NCBI GenBank assembly: GCA_028281945.1 | Contig: JANQIW010000034.1 | Coordinates: 1-59,399 of the forward strand | From: Prochloraceae cyanobacterium PL24a_bin.78 | GTDB lineage: Bacteria; Cyanobacteriota; Cyanobacteriia; Cyanobacteriales; JANQIW01 | Reading direction: 5' to 3' | Length of the DNA: 59,399 nt | Part shown: piece after piece, positions 47,258 through 55,800 of the stretch | Position numbering within the stretch: the stretch's first letter is position 1 | How the letters are laid out: each line of letters begins with the position of its first letter | Program-made: the position numbers and the translations under genes | Notes under the pieces: model-generated | What the model was told of the DNA's origin: nothing | Database searches by the model: none | The model's input: only the letters and a program-made list of their open reading frames with translations

Positions 47258-48011
47258 TGATTTTTTACTTTTCTAATTACTAACTTATTTTATTTCCAAA
47301 ACAGGTTTTGAGATGGGATTGGAGATTTTTAATTTTTAATTGTCCCCTTGATGATATTCTAGGTTAATGGCATTTTTAATTTTTAGCTTAGAAGATTAGC
47401 ACTCTTGAGCTAATTATACTAATTCAATATGATCATATAAAGCTGTTGGCTATCACCTTTCTTAACCTATTAGCAAGAAGCTGATAGTTTACCATTATAT
47501 TAAATCTGGCAATTAACCATACGAAAAGTTATTATATCTTGCTGTAGTTAACCTTAACCACAATTAACTATAATTAAATATTTAATTAAGCAATTCCATT
47601 TAAAATTTACATCAAAACTACAATGAATTATAACAATTCTCCTTTACTCCAAGTTACTTATCTTTTAGATAGAAGCAACAAAGCACAAGATCTCAGATAA
47701 AAAAAATCTCCTTTACACCTCTAGGCAAAGTCTCTAGGAAAGTACTATAAATTACAACCTAATCTCCCTATAACCCTTAAGATAAGTCTAATTGACAGTA
47801 ATTATAAAATTAAGCTATTATTGTAAATAATAGGTTGATAAAATAAAAAACCATAAACACTTTATAATTACATACTTTTAAGAGTAAATACTAAAAAATC
47901 CTTATATTATCTATTGTTACAAAGAAAAATTATTAACTTTTCTAAAAGTCTACTTAAATCAAACTTAAATCAAACTTAACTTAAAATGAAACATATGGAG
48001 GAACAAACAAT
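47258..48011. other. 750-base intergenic region, no gene recognised
   Basis: The region between tig and asd is strongly AT-rich. It contains short hairpins (CTATCA/TGATAG near 47450-47490) and a 25-codon frame at 47623-47700 with no clear ribosome site. It probably holds divergent promoters for tig and asd. No tRNA, repeat family member or riboswitch was seen in it. Confidence 0.5.
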
Positions 48012-49061
48012 TTGATTACAGAATCCCTTGTCAGAGTAGCCATTCTCGGGGCAACAGGTGCAGTAGGATGGGAATTAATTCAAATACTAGAAAACCGCAA
48101 TTTCCCCCTATCTCAGTTAAAATTATTAGCCTCTGAAAAATCCGCAGGCAAAACTCTCCCTTTCCGTGGAGAAAATCTTGTAGTAGAAGCTGTTAATGAT
48201 AATTCTTTTGAGAATGTAGATTTAGTTTTGGCTTCTGCTGGGGGGAAAACCTCTAAGTTTTGGGCACAAAAAATAGTAGATTCGGGGGCGGTAATGGTGG
48301 ATAATTCCAGTGCTTTTCGCATGGATCCTGATGTACCTCTAATTGTGCCAGAAATAAATCCCCAAACGGCTAAAAATCATCAAGGTATTATAGCTAACCC
48401 AAACTGTACTACTATTTTAATGGCAGTGGCTCTTTGGCCTCTTCATCAGTACATTCCTTTAGAAAGAATCGTGGTGGCAACTTATCAATCCGCTAGCGGT
48501 GCTGGTGCTCAAGCCATGTTGGAAGTTCAAAATCAAGCTCAAGCCATCTTGGCAGGAGAAACTCCCACAACAGAAGTATTTCCTTATCCTTTAGCTTTTA
48601 ATTTATTTCCTCACAACTCCCCTCTATCAGAAGAAGGGTATTGTCAAGAAGAATTGAAAATGGTTAATGAAACTCGGAAAATCTTTAATCAACCAGAGTT
48701 GAAAATTACTGCTACTTGTGTAAGAGTTCCTGTATTGCGCGCTCATTCAGAAGCCATAAATCTAGAGTTTACTAAACCTTTTCCTCTAGATCAAGCCAGA
48801 GCAATTTTACAAGGGGCACCAGGAGTGAAATTATTAGAAGATTGGCAAGCTAATTATTTTCCTATGCCTATAGATGCTACTGGTGGTGATGAGGTCTTAG
48901 TGGGAAGAATTCGTAAGGATTTATCTAATAAAAATGCCTTAGAGTTATGGTTATGTGGGGATCAAATTCGCAAAGGTGCCGCTCTTAATGCAGTACAAAT
49001 CGCTGAATTATTAGTTAAAGAAAAATTACTCCCCAAGTTTCAAGGGAAAGTGGCTGTTTGA
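48012..49061 (+). CDS. asd: Aspartate-semialdehyde dehydrogenase
   Basis: Asd reduces aspartyl phosphate to aspartate semialdehyde for lysine, threonine and methionine. The 349-residue product has the NADP-binding VAILGATGAVGWELI, the catalytic Cys in IIANPNCTTILM and the substrate-binding HSEAI region with RVPVLRAHSEAINLEF. The start is TTG at 48012 with GGAGGA nine bases upstream; a tiny frame (ATG GAG GAA CAA ACA ATT TGA) begins at 47995 and its stop overlaps that TTG, which hints at translational coupling. It is followed by dapA after 61 bases. Confidence 0.96.
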   Translation: MITESLVRVAILGATGAVGWELIQILENRNFPLSQLKLLASEKSAGKTLPFRGENLVVEAVNDNSFENVDLVLASAGGKTSKFWAQKIVDSGAVMVDNSSAFRMDPDVPLIVPEINPQTAKNHQGIIANPNCTTILMAVALWPLHQYIPLERIVVATYQSASGAGAQAMLEVQNQAQAILAGETPTTEVFPYPLAFNLFPHNSPLSEEGYCQEELKMVNETRKIFNQPELKITATCVRVPVLRAHSEAINLEFTKPFPLDQARAILQGAPGVKLLEDWQANYFPMPIDATGGDEVLVGRIRKDLSNKNALELWLCGDQIRKGAALNAVQIAELLVKEKLLPKFQGKVAV

Positions 49062-49122
49062 TTAATTTCGCCACCTAGAAAAATAATATGTAAAATCAGG
49101 AAAAAGTAAAAATAAACAAGTA

Positions 49123-50013
49123 ATGAGAGTGGAAAATTTCGGTAGGGTACTAACAGCAATGGTTACTCCATTTAAAGAAGATGGAAGTTTGAATTATGCT
49201 GTAGCTGAAGAATTAGCAGTTCATCTCATAGAAAATGGGAGCAATGGGTTGGTAGTGTGTGGAACAACAGGAGAATCACCGACTTTAAGTAAAGATGAAA
49301 AAAAAGAATTATTTAAAGTAGTGAAAAACGCTGTGGGTTCAAAGGCAGTAGTAATAGCTGGGACTGGTTCTAATTCAACTAAAGAAGCAATAGAGGCAAC
49401 ATCTCTAGCTGGTAAGTTGGGTTTGGATGGCTCTTTGCAAGTAGTACCTTATTATAATAAGCCCCCTCAAGAAGGTTTATATGAACATTTTAAAAATGTA
49501 GCTTATGCTTGCCCTGATTTACCTATCATGTTATATAATGTACCAAGCAGAACAGGACGAAATTTAGAACCACACACTATCTCTAAATTGGCAGAAATAG
49601 AGAATATAGTTGCTATCAAAGAAGCTAGCGGTAATTTAGAAAATGCTTGTCAAATTCGTAAATTGACTCCAAAAGATTTTGCTATTTATTCAGGAGAAGA
49701 TTTCTTAACCCTTCCTTTATTGACAGTGGGATGCGTGGGTGTAGTAAGTGTTGCTAGTCATTTGGTAGGGGTTCAATTTCAACAATTGATTAAGGCCTTT
49801 TTTGAAGGAAATACCATCCTTGCTACTTCTATTCAATTAAAACTTTTTGACCTCTTTAAAGCTCTTTTTATGACTACTAATCCTATTCCTATTAAAGCAA
49901 GCCTGAGAATGCAAGGTTGGAATGTGGGGGGAGTGCGTTCCCCTTTGGTTGACTTAAATCCAGAGTTAGAGAAGAAATTAACAGAGGTATTGAAAGAATT
50001 ATCATTGATTTAA
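49123..50013 (+). CDS. dapA: 4-Hydroxy-tetrahydrodipicolinate synthase
   Basis: DapA condenses aspartate semialdehyde with pyruvate in lysine and cell-wall synthesis. The 296-residue protein has [14 protein letters not shown], the substrate Tyr in [10 protein letters not shown] and the Schiff-base Lys in VAIKEASGN (about 165). It is the next step after asd and 61 bases downstream, so the two genes probably form an operon with rnj, a known cyanobacterial arrangement. Feedback control by lysine is likely but the sequence does not show it. Confidence 0.97.
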   Translation: MRVENFGRVLTAMVTPFKEDGSLNYAVAEELAVHLIENGSNGLVVCGTTGESPTLSKDEKKELFKVVKNAVGSKAVVIAGTGSNSTKEAIEATSLAGKLGLDGSLQVVPYYNKPPQEGLYEHFKNVAYACPDLPIMLYNVPSRTGRNLEPHTISKLAEIENIVAIKEASGNLENACQIRKLTPKDFAIYSGEDFLTLPLLTVGCVGVVSVASHLVGVQFQQLIKAFFEGNTILATSIQLKLFDLFKALFMTTNPIPIKASLRMQGWNVGGVRSPLVDLNPELEKKLTEVLKELSLI

Positions 50014-50140
50014 TCTAGCTCTAGGGGAAATTTAAAATAATTAAATATGCGAGTCTAAGAAAGAGAACAAGCAACAAAGATTGGTTCTTAAATCGCAAAA
50101 ACAGAAGTTTCAAACAAAAAAACATAGTAGGAGAAATTAG

Positions 50141-51919
50141 ATGAGAAAAAATTCTAGGAGAAAAACGGGAAAACCTTCAATTAAAATTATTCCTTTAGGA
50201 GGTCTTCATGAAATTGGGAAAAACACTTGCATCTTTGAATATGATAATGAAATAATGCTTTTGGATGCAGGGATCGGGTTTCCTAAAGATAATATGCACG
50301 GGATCAATATTGTTCTCCCAGATATGAGTTATTTGGTGGAAAATAAACACCGCATTAAGGGGATGATTGTTACTCATGGTCATGAAGATCATATTGGAGG
50401 AATTGCCTATCATTTGAAACAATTCGACATTCCTATTATTTATGGCCCTCGTTTGGCTATGGCTTTATTACGAGATAAATTAGATGAAGCAGGAGTTAGC
50501 GATCGCACAAAAATTAAAACCGTAGGACCTCGTGATATGGTAAGGGTTGGGAAGTCCTTCTTTGTAGAGTTTATTCGCAATACTCACTCTATGGCAGATA
50601 GTTTTACAGTGGGAATTCATACTCCTTTGGGTTTGATCGTCCATAGTGGAGATTTTAAAGTGGATCATACCCCAGTAGATGGAGAGCATTTTGATTTCCA
50701 ACGTCTATCAGAATATGGGGGTAAAGGGGTTTTATGTCTGTTGAGTGATTCTACTAATGCTGAACTTCCAGGTCATACTCCCTCTGAACAAGCGGTTTTC
50801 CCTAATCTCGATCGAGTTTTTTCCCAGGCAAAAAGCAGAATTATGTTGACGACTTTTGCATCTTCTGTACACAGAGTGAATTTAGTTTTGCAGTTAGCGC
50901 AAAAACATAATCGCAAAGTGGCAGTAGTAGGGAGAAGTATGTTAAATGTGATTTCCCATGCTAGGAATTTAGGCTATATGAAATGTACAGATGATTTATT
51001 TGTGTCATTAAAACATAGTTTCAATATGCCTGATCATAAGATTTTGATCTTAACTACTGGCTCTCAAGGTGAACCTTTGGCTGCTCTAACCCGTATCGCT
51101 AGGAGTGAACATCGTCAAATTAAAATCCGTCCCGGTGATACTGTGGTTTTCTCTGCTAATCCTATCCCAGGTAATACTATCGCCGTGGTAAATACCATCG
51201 ATCGTCTGATGATGCAAGGGGCTAATGTAGTTTACGGGAAAAATCAAGGAATTCATGTTTCAGGACATGGTTCCCAAGAAGACCAAAAGTTGATGTTAGC
51301 TTTGACTAAACCTAAGTTTTTTGTTCCTGTACATGGTGAACATCGGATGTTAGTTCATCATGCAAGGACTGCTCACAGTATGGGAATACCTCAGGATAAT
51401 ATAGTGATTATTGATAATGGCGATATTATTGAGTTATCAGAAGATAATATTGAAATTATCGGAAAAGTTGCTTCCGGTATTAAGTTGGTGGATAGCGCAG
51501 GTGTGGTTCATGAAGATGTTATGAAGGAAAGGCAGCAGTTGGCAGAAGATGGGGTGTTGACTGTAGCTGCTACCGTTTCTTGGGATGGTAAGTTAACGGC
51601 TAAGCCTGAAGTTCATCTGCGAGGCATGGTGACTACAATGAAGGAATCTATTTTGCAGAGTATGGTGAGCCGTACGATTGAACGGATTCTCAATGATAGG
51701 CTTGATGAGTTTGCTGGTAATAATGGCAATAATGGCAATGATTCTGAGGATGATGTGGATTGGGATTCTCTACGGGATGAAATTCAATCTAGTCTACAAC
51801 GTCTGGCTAAACGTGAGTTACAATGTCGCCCTCTCGTTGTCTTTCTCTTACAAACTCAGCCTAAGCCTATGGTTAAGTCTTATCGCAGAAGACGATCGAC
51901 TGCTTCTGTTGCTTCCTAA
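50141..51919 (+). CDS. rnj: Ribonuclease J
   Basis: RNase J is a beta-CASP metallo-RNase with 5'-3' exo- and endo-activity in mRNA turnover and rRNA maturation. The 592-residue product has the metal motif THGHEDHIGG (about 74-83), SGDFKVDHTP, LLSDSTNAELPGH and the beta-CASP blocks ANPIPGNTIAVVN and VHVSGHGSQED-type (GIHVSGHGSQEDQK). The C-terminal region includes an Asn/Gly-Asp rich linker (about 525-540) and a small terminal domain with RRRRS tail. It is the third gene of asd-dapA-rnj. Confidence 0.96.
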   Translation: MRKNSRRKTGKPSIKIIPLGGLHEIGKNTCIFEYDNEIMLLDAGIGFPKDNMHGINIVLPDMSYLVENKHRIKGMIVTHGHEDHIGGIAYHLKQFDIPIIYGPRLAMALLRDKLDEAGVSDRTKIKTVGPRDMVRVGKSFFVEFIRNTHSMADSFTVGIHTPLGLIVHSGDFKVDHTPVDGEHFDFQRLSEYGGKGVLCLLSDSTNAELPGHTPSEQAVFPNLDRVFSQAKSRIMLTTFASSVHRVNLVLQLAQKHNRKVAVVGRSMLNVISHARNLGYMKCTDDLFVSLKHSFNMPDHKILILTTGSQGEPLAALTRIARSEHRQIKIRPGDTVVFSANPIPGNTIAVVNTIDRLMMQGANVVYGKNQGIHVSGHGSQEDQKLMLALTKPKFFVPVHGEHRMLVHHARTAHSMGIPQDNIVIIDNGDIIELSEDNIEIIGKVASGIKLVDSAGVVHEDVMKERQQLAEDGVLTVAATVSWDGKLTAKPEVHLRGMVTTMKESILQSMVSRTIERILNDRLDEFAGNNGNNGNDSEDDVDWDSLRDEIQSSLQRLAKRELQCRPLVVFLLQTQPKPMVKSYRRRRSTASVAS

Positions 51920-52028
51920 GTGTTAAGTAACAAGTAATAAGTTGGAGATATTAATTAATAAGTTATTTTCTCTAGCTTATTTTTACATATAAAAATGTTT
52001 ACTGAATCGATTTCAAGAAATAAAATTT

Positions 52029-52358
52029 CTATTCTGGAGCAAAATCTGTGAATTTTCGCTTGTAGGGAGCATGAAAACCCAAAACAATATTCTCTTTAGG
52101 AATACCAGCTTCTATTAATTCATTGGCAACACCAACTTCCGTTCCATCTCTTTGAATCCAGATTTTATCACCTTTGATATCTACATGAATTATAATTCCA
52201 TAAACTCTATCTAACTCTTTCCATCCAAGATGAGTAACTTGGTAATGATGATTTTCCTTATCAAAGATTAACTGAATTTCCGTTTCATTTTGGAAATGAT
52301 CTATTGAATGTTTTTTAAGAACTTCTTGAATTATTTTTGAATAGTTTATTCCTTCCAT
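52029..52358 (-). CDS. XisI-family protein (second copy)
   Basis: The 109-residue protein shares the XisI pattern with the gene at 39076: IQLIFDKENHHYQVTHLGW, DRVYGIIIHVDIKGDKIWIQRDG, then NIVLGFHAPYKRKFTDFAP. The order and length fit the family. It starts inside the 3' end of a truncated xisH (13-base overlap), the usual xisH-xisI order, so this pair was once complete. The XisI frame is intact, but its upstream partner is dead, which makes function doubtful. Confidence 0.88.
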   Translation of the reverse strand: MEGINYSKIIQEVLKKHSIDHFQNETEIQLIFDKENHHYQVTHLGWKELDRVYGIIIHVDIKGDKIWIQRDGTEVGVANELIEAGIPKENIVLGFHAPYKRKFTDFAPE

Positions 52359-52555
52359 AATACTATATTATTTTTGATAGAGTTAAATATTAATAGCTTT
52401 ATACTATATTCTTGAATTGAACTTTGAATAAATCTACGGGAGAAAAACTCATTATAAACATCGAGATTAATAGCTAAATATAAGATTCTTTCAGGTTCTA
52501 CCTCTCTTAAAGCTAATCTATAATTGAGAATTTGTCCTAAAGCCGAGTGAAACTC
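52346..52555 (-). pseudogene. Truncated xisH (C-terminal part only)
   Basis: On the minus strand the frame reads YEFHSALGQILNYRLALREV, then EPERILYLAINLDVYNEFFS and IKLLIFNSIKNNIVLW before TAA (52346-52348). This matches the C-terminal half of XisH, where EFHxALGQxLNYRxAL and ERILYLA are typical. The N-terminal half, including the nuclease-like active site, is missing. Homology stops at about 52555, some 14 bases before the interspersed repeat copy starting at 52569. The repeat may therefore have replaced or followed the deleted part. Confidence 0.85.
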
Positions 52556-52568
52556 ATAAAGTTAATCT

Positions 52569-52631
52569 CAAATTGTCTTTAATAATGATAGTGTTAAAAA
52601 ATCCCAAATCTAGGATAATTAACCAAAATTT
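52569..52631 (+). repeat. Interspersed repeat copy 4
   Basis: The copy reads CAAATTGTCTTTAATAATGA, TAGTGTTAAAAAATCCCAAA and TCTAGGATAATTAACCAAAA and is nearly identical to 32485-32549. It begins 14 bases upstream (in xisH sense) of the truncated xisH and is followed at once by a CCCAATCT tract, so two repeat types are joined. Confidence 0.87.
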
Positions 52632-52746
52632 ATTCTCCCCATTCTCCCCAATCTCCCATTCTCCCCAATCTCCCAATCTCCCAATCTCCCAATCTCCACA
52701 ATCTCCTCTCAATGTCTATCACAACTACACGAAAAACCATATTAGC
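52632..52746. repeat. CCCAATCT tract with tail
   Basis: Units such as TTCTCCCC, CCCAATCT and CCCATTCT repeat over about 75 bases, then a tail reads TATCACAACTACACGAAAAA and CCATATTAGC. The same tract plus tail is at 39698-39758. It lies between the repeat copy and the end of the giant gene. A second role as a terminator for that gene is not excluded. Confidence 0.75.
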
Positions 52747-52756
52747 ATAAAAAAAA

Positions 52757-52782
52757 AGCCTGGAGGGAAAACAAACCCAACC
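52757..52782 (-). terminator. Possible terminator of the giant gene
   Basis: Near AAAGCCTGGAGGG and AACAAACCCAACCAGAC, GCCTGG and CCAG-type complementary bases can form an imperfect stem, and the minus strand continues into TTTTTTTTAT. It lies about 60 bases after the stop of the 1960-codon gene. The pairing is weak. Confidence 0.35.
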
Positions 52783-52836
52783 AGACATAAGAATTAAAGA
52801 TTGAAAGCATTAAAAATTTCAATCAACTTAGGAAAT

Positions 52837-55800
52837 TTAAGCAAAGGTAAAATTACCAGTAGTTTCTAGGGCAACAGCATCAATACCTAAGAAGAAAGCG
52901 ATATCCTGATCCCCAATGCCAACGAAAGTACCATTACCATCATCATCTGGAGTAAAGGTTAAATCCGCCACAGAAGCAACACCATCAATGAAATTAACAC
53001 TAATGATATCCACATCAAGCTCTAAATCAGTAATAGTATTAACATCAGGAGGATTTACAAAATCAGCAATGATAAAAGTATCAGCACCACTGCCACCAGA
53101 AATCAAGTTATCACCACCATCAAGCACATTGAATAAATCATCTCCGTCGCCACCAACAACGCGATCGCCTGCACCGAGGAGAAATACGTCATCACCAGCA
53201 CCGCCATAGATACGAGCACCACCTTCACTAGTAGTGGCATCAAAGGTATCGCTACCATCACCACCAAAAGCACGATCGTCACTACCGACGACAATAATAT
53301 CATCACCAGCACCAGCATAGAGACGATTATCGCCGTCACCAAGGATACCACTAATGACATCACTACCATCACCACCAAAGATGCGATCGTCAAAGCTTGC
53401 TAAGACAATATCATCATCGCTACCAGTATAAACACGGTTACCACCAGTAGGAAGAGGTCCATTAATTGCAATATCTACGAAATCAAGACCAGCACCAGTA
53501 AAGATAATCTCGTTTTCACCATCCATATTAGTCCCTACTTCAACAACATCATCACCAAGAGAATTAAAGATTAACTCAAAAGGCTCATCAGAGAAAACGA
53601 ATAGATCGATGGTATCTTCACGGAAGAGATCATTCTGAATCATAAGATCATCTTCTACAGGAGTATCCTCAATATCAAAAGGACTACCGCCATTATCCAC
53701 ATTAAATTCAGCTTGGTACAATTCCGCTAGGGCATCTTGTTCTGAACCTGGAGTCTCAAAAGTTGATAAATCAGGGAAACTACCAGCTTCAGCAGCAGCA
53801 AATTCATCGATCAAACTTACTTCATTATAGAATTCAGGATCGAGAGCTTCAAACACTGGGAATGGATATTGATCTCCACCATCTTCAAGGAAATCTAAAG
53901 TTACTACTCGAATTGCCTCAGGGGCATCATCTACTAGTTCACCATTTTCCACCACAGGAACAAATCCCCCGATAGAATCATCAAAAACAGCCGCATTAAT
54001 AATTCTTTCTCCTGGAGTAACTTGCTCTAAAGTATTAGGATCAAAAGTCCGTGCAGGTTGAGTAGCATCGAAACTAAAGATAATATTATCCACTTGAGCA
54101 AATTGACCTGGTTCACTGGTAAGATCGGGTAAAGTTTCAGCTACAGAATGCTCTAAAACTTCAAACAATTGAGCAGAAGTCAAAGTAATCAATTCCAAAC
54201 CATTGTTAAAGCGTAGAGTATTACCAATATCTAACTCAGAAACATCACCTTCTTCTTTGTTAGCTGCTGGATTAGCCTGAGTAGTAGTAGCTACTACAGA
54301 ACCATCATCTAATTGCCCTAAGAATCCAATAATATCTCGGATTCCACCACCATTTTTGAAGGAAACTAGGATTGGAGAGGTTTCCACATCTTCGATTTCA
54401 CGAGCTACAAAGATATTAGCTTCAGCAGTTAAAGTACCGAAATTAGTTTCTTGGTTTCTTACATCTCCACGTGCACCATTTTGGAAGACATCAGATTGCC
54501 CTTGGATGTTACCGTCAAGGCTGGTTACTACTCCAGTGACATTATTTACCAAATCTTGTACCGCTGCTTGTGGTGTGCCATCTGCAAATGGATCTTCATC
54601 TCCAAATAAGTCTGCTACGCCTTCATCTGTAGTAGCAAAAGCACCACTAACATTAGGATCTACACTTTCAGGAATAATAATACCATTAGCATCAAAGTCG
54701 ATAACTAAACGACCTACATAACTGTATTCTTCATCGGTGGATACCACAGCCACAGGATTACCATCAGCATCAGTAGCTACGAATGGGTATCCAATTTGTT
54801 GCCCTGGAGTGTCTAAATCGATATCCGCTAAATCTTCAATAGTGTCACCAGGTTGTAAACCGCGCTCAATATCTTCCGCATCAGCTACAATTTGGCCACT
54901 TCCACCAGCTACGATAATATCAACACCAGATAATAATGGAGCTAATTCTTGGGATTCAATAGAGAATTGTTGTAAGTGAGATACTAATACAACTTTATCA
55001 AGTACTCTGCCTGTACCATCATCGAAAGCTAATAATTCATCAACTTCAACCTGAATAATCTCTGCTAAGTCTTCTGTTAAGTCGGAAGGTGGAAGTACTT
55101 CTACTACACCAGGAGAGGAAATTGCTTCTAAAAGTGGAGTTGTTGCCCCTACTACCCCGATTAATTCTCCATTGACATCAATAACAGTAGATGGTGCGAT
55201 TCTGTCTTGAGAATCGTTTGGTCCAGTAATGGTAGGATCATTTACATCCGTACGAGCAGAAAGTAAGTCACTTTCAAAGTCTGTGCTAAAGAGGATATCA
55301 TCAGTGAACAGGTTACCAATTTGAGTATCAGCAGAGAAGTCTAAGTTAGAAGATAAGTAAGGGAATTGTGCACCTAACCAATCTACTTCTTGAAGGAAGT
55401 TTACCGCTCCAGGAAAGGCTGCTAATACTGATTCTTCATCTACATCTGAGAGGCTATTGTCTTCTTCAGAATCGAATTCAATAATATTCTCAATGTTATC
55501 TGTACCTAAATCGAATTCATGGTTTCCTAAAGCAGAAGCATCAAATCCAATTAAATTCATAATGGAGATATCTACTCTTCCTTGGAAGTTATCAATTTCG
55601 TCGAAGTAATCAGGGAATCCATCTCCATTAATATCAGTGACAAATACATCTTCAGCCGTTAAATCTCCAGCATCTGGCCCAGTTAAGAAGGCATCAATTT
55701 CATCAATATCAAAGAAACTATTTCCATTGGTATCAGCAGAATCTGGAATTCCAGAAACATCTAATAAAGGCTCAGGTGTGCCATCTCCATCTACATCAAA

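Noticed and set aside
47623-47700. 25-codon open frame between tig and asd
   Set aside because: No ribosome site, no recognisable peptide and AT-rich chance frames are common here.
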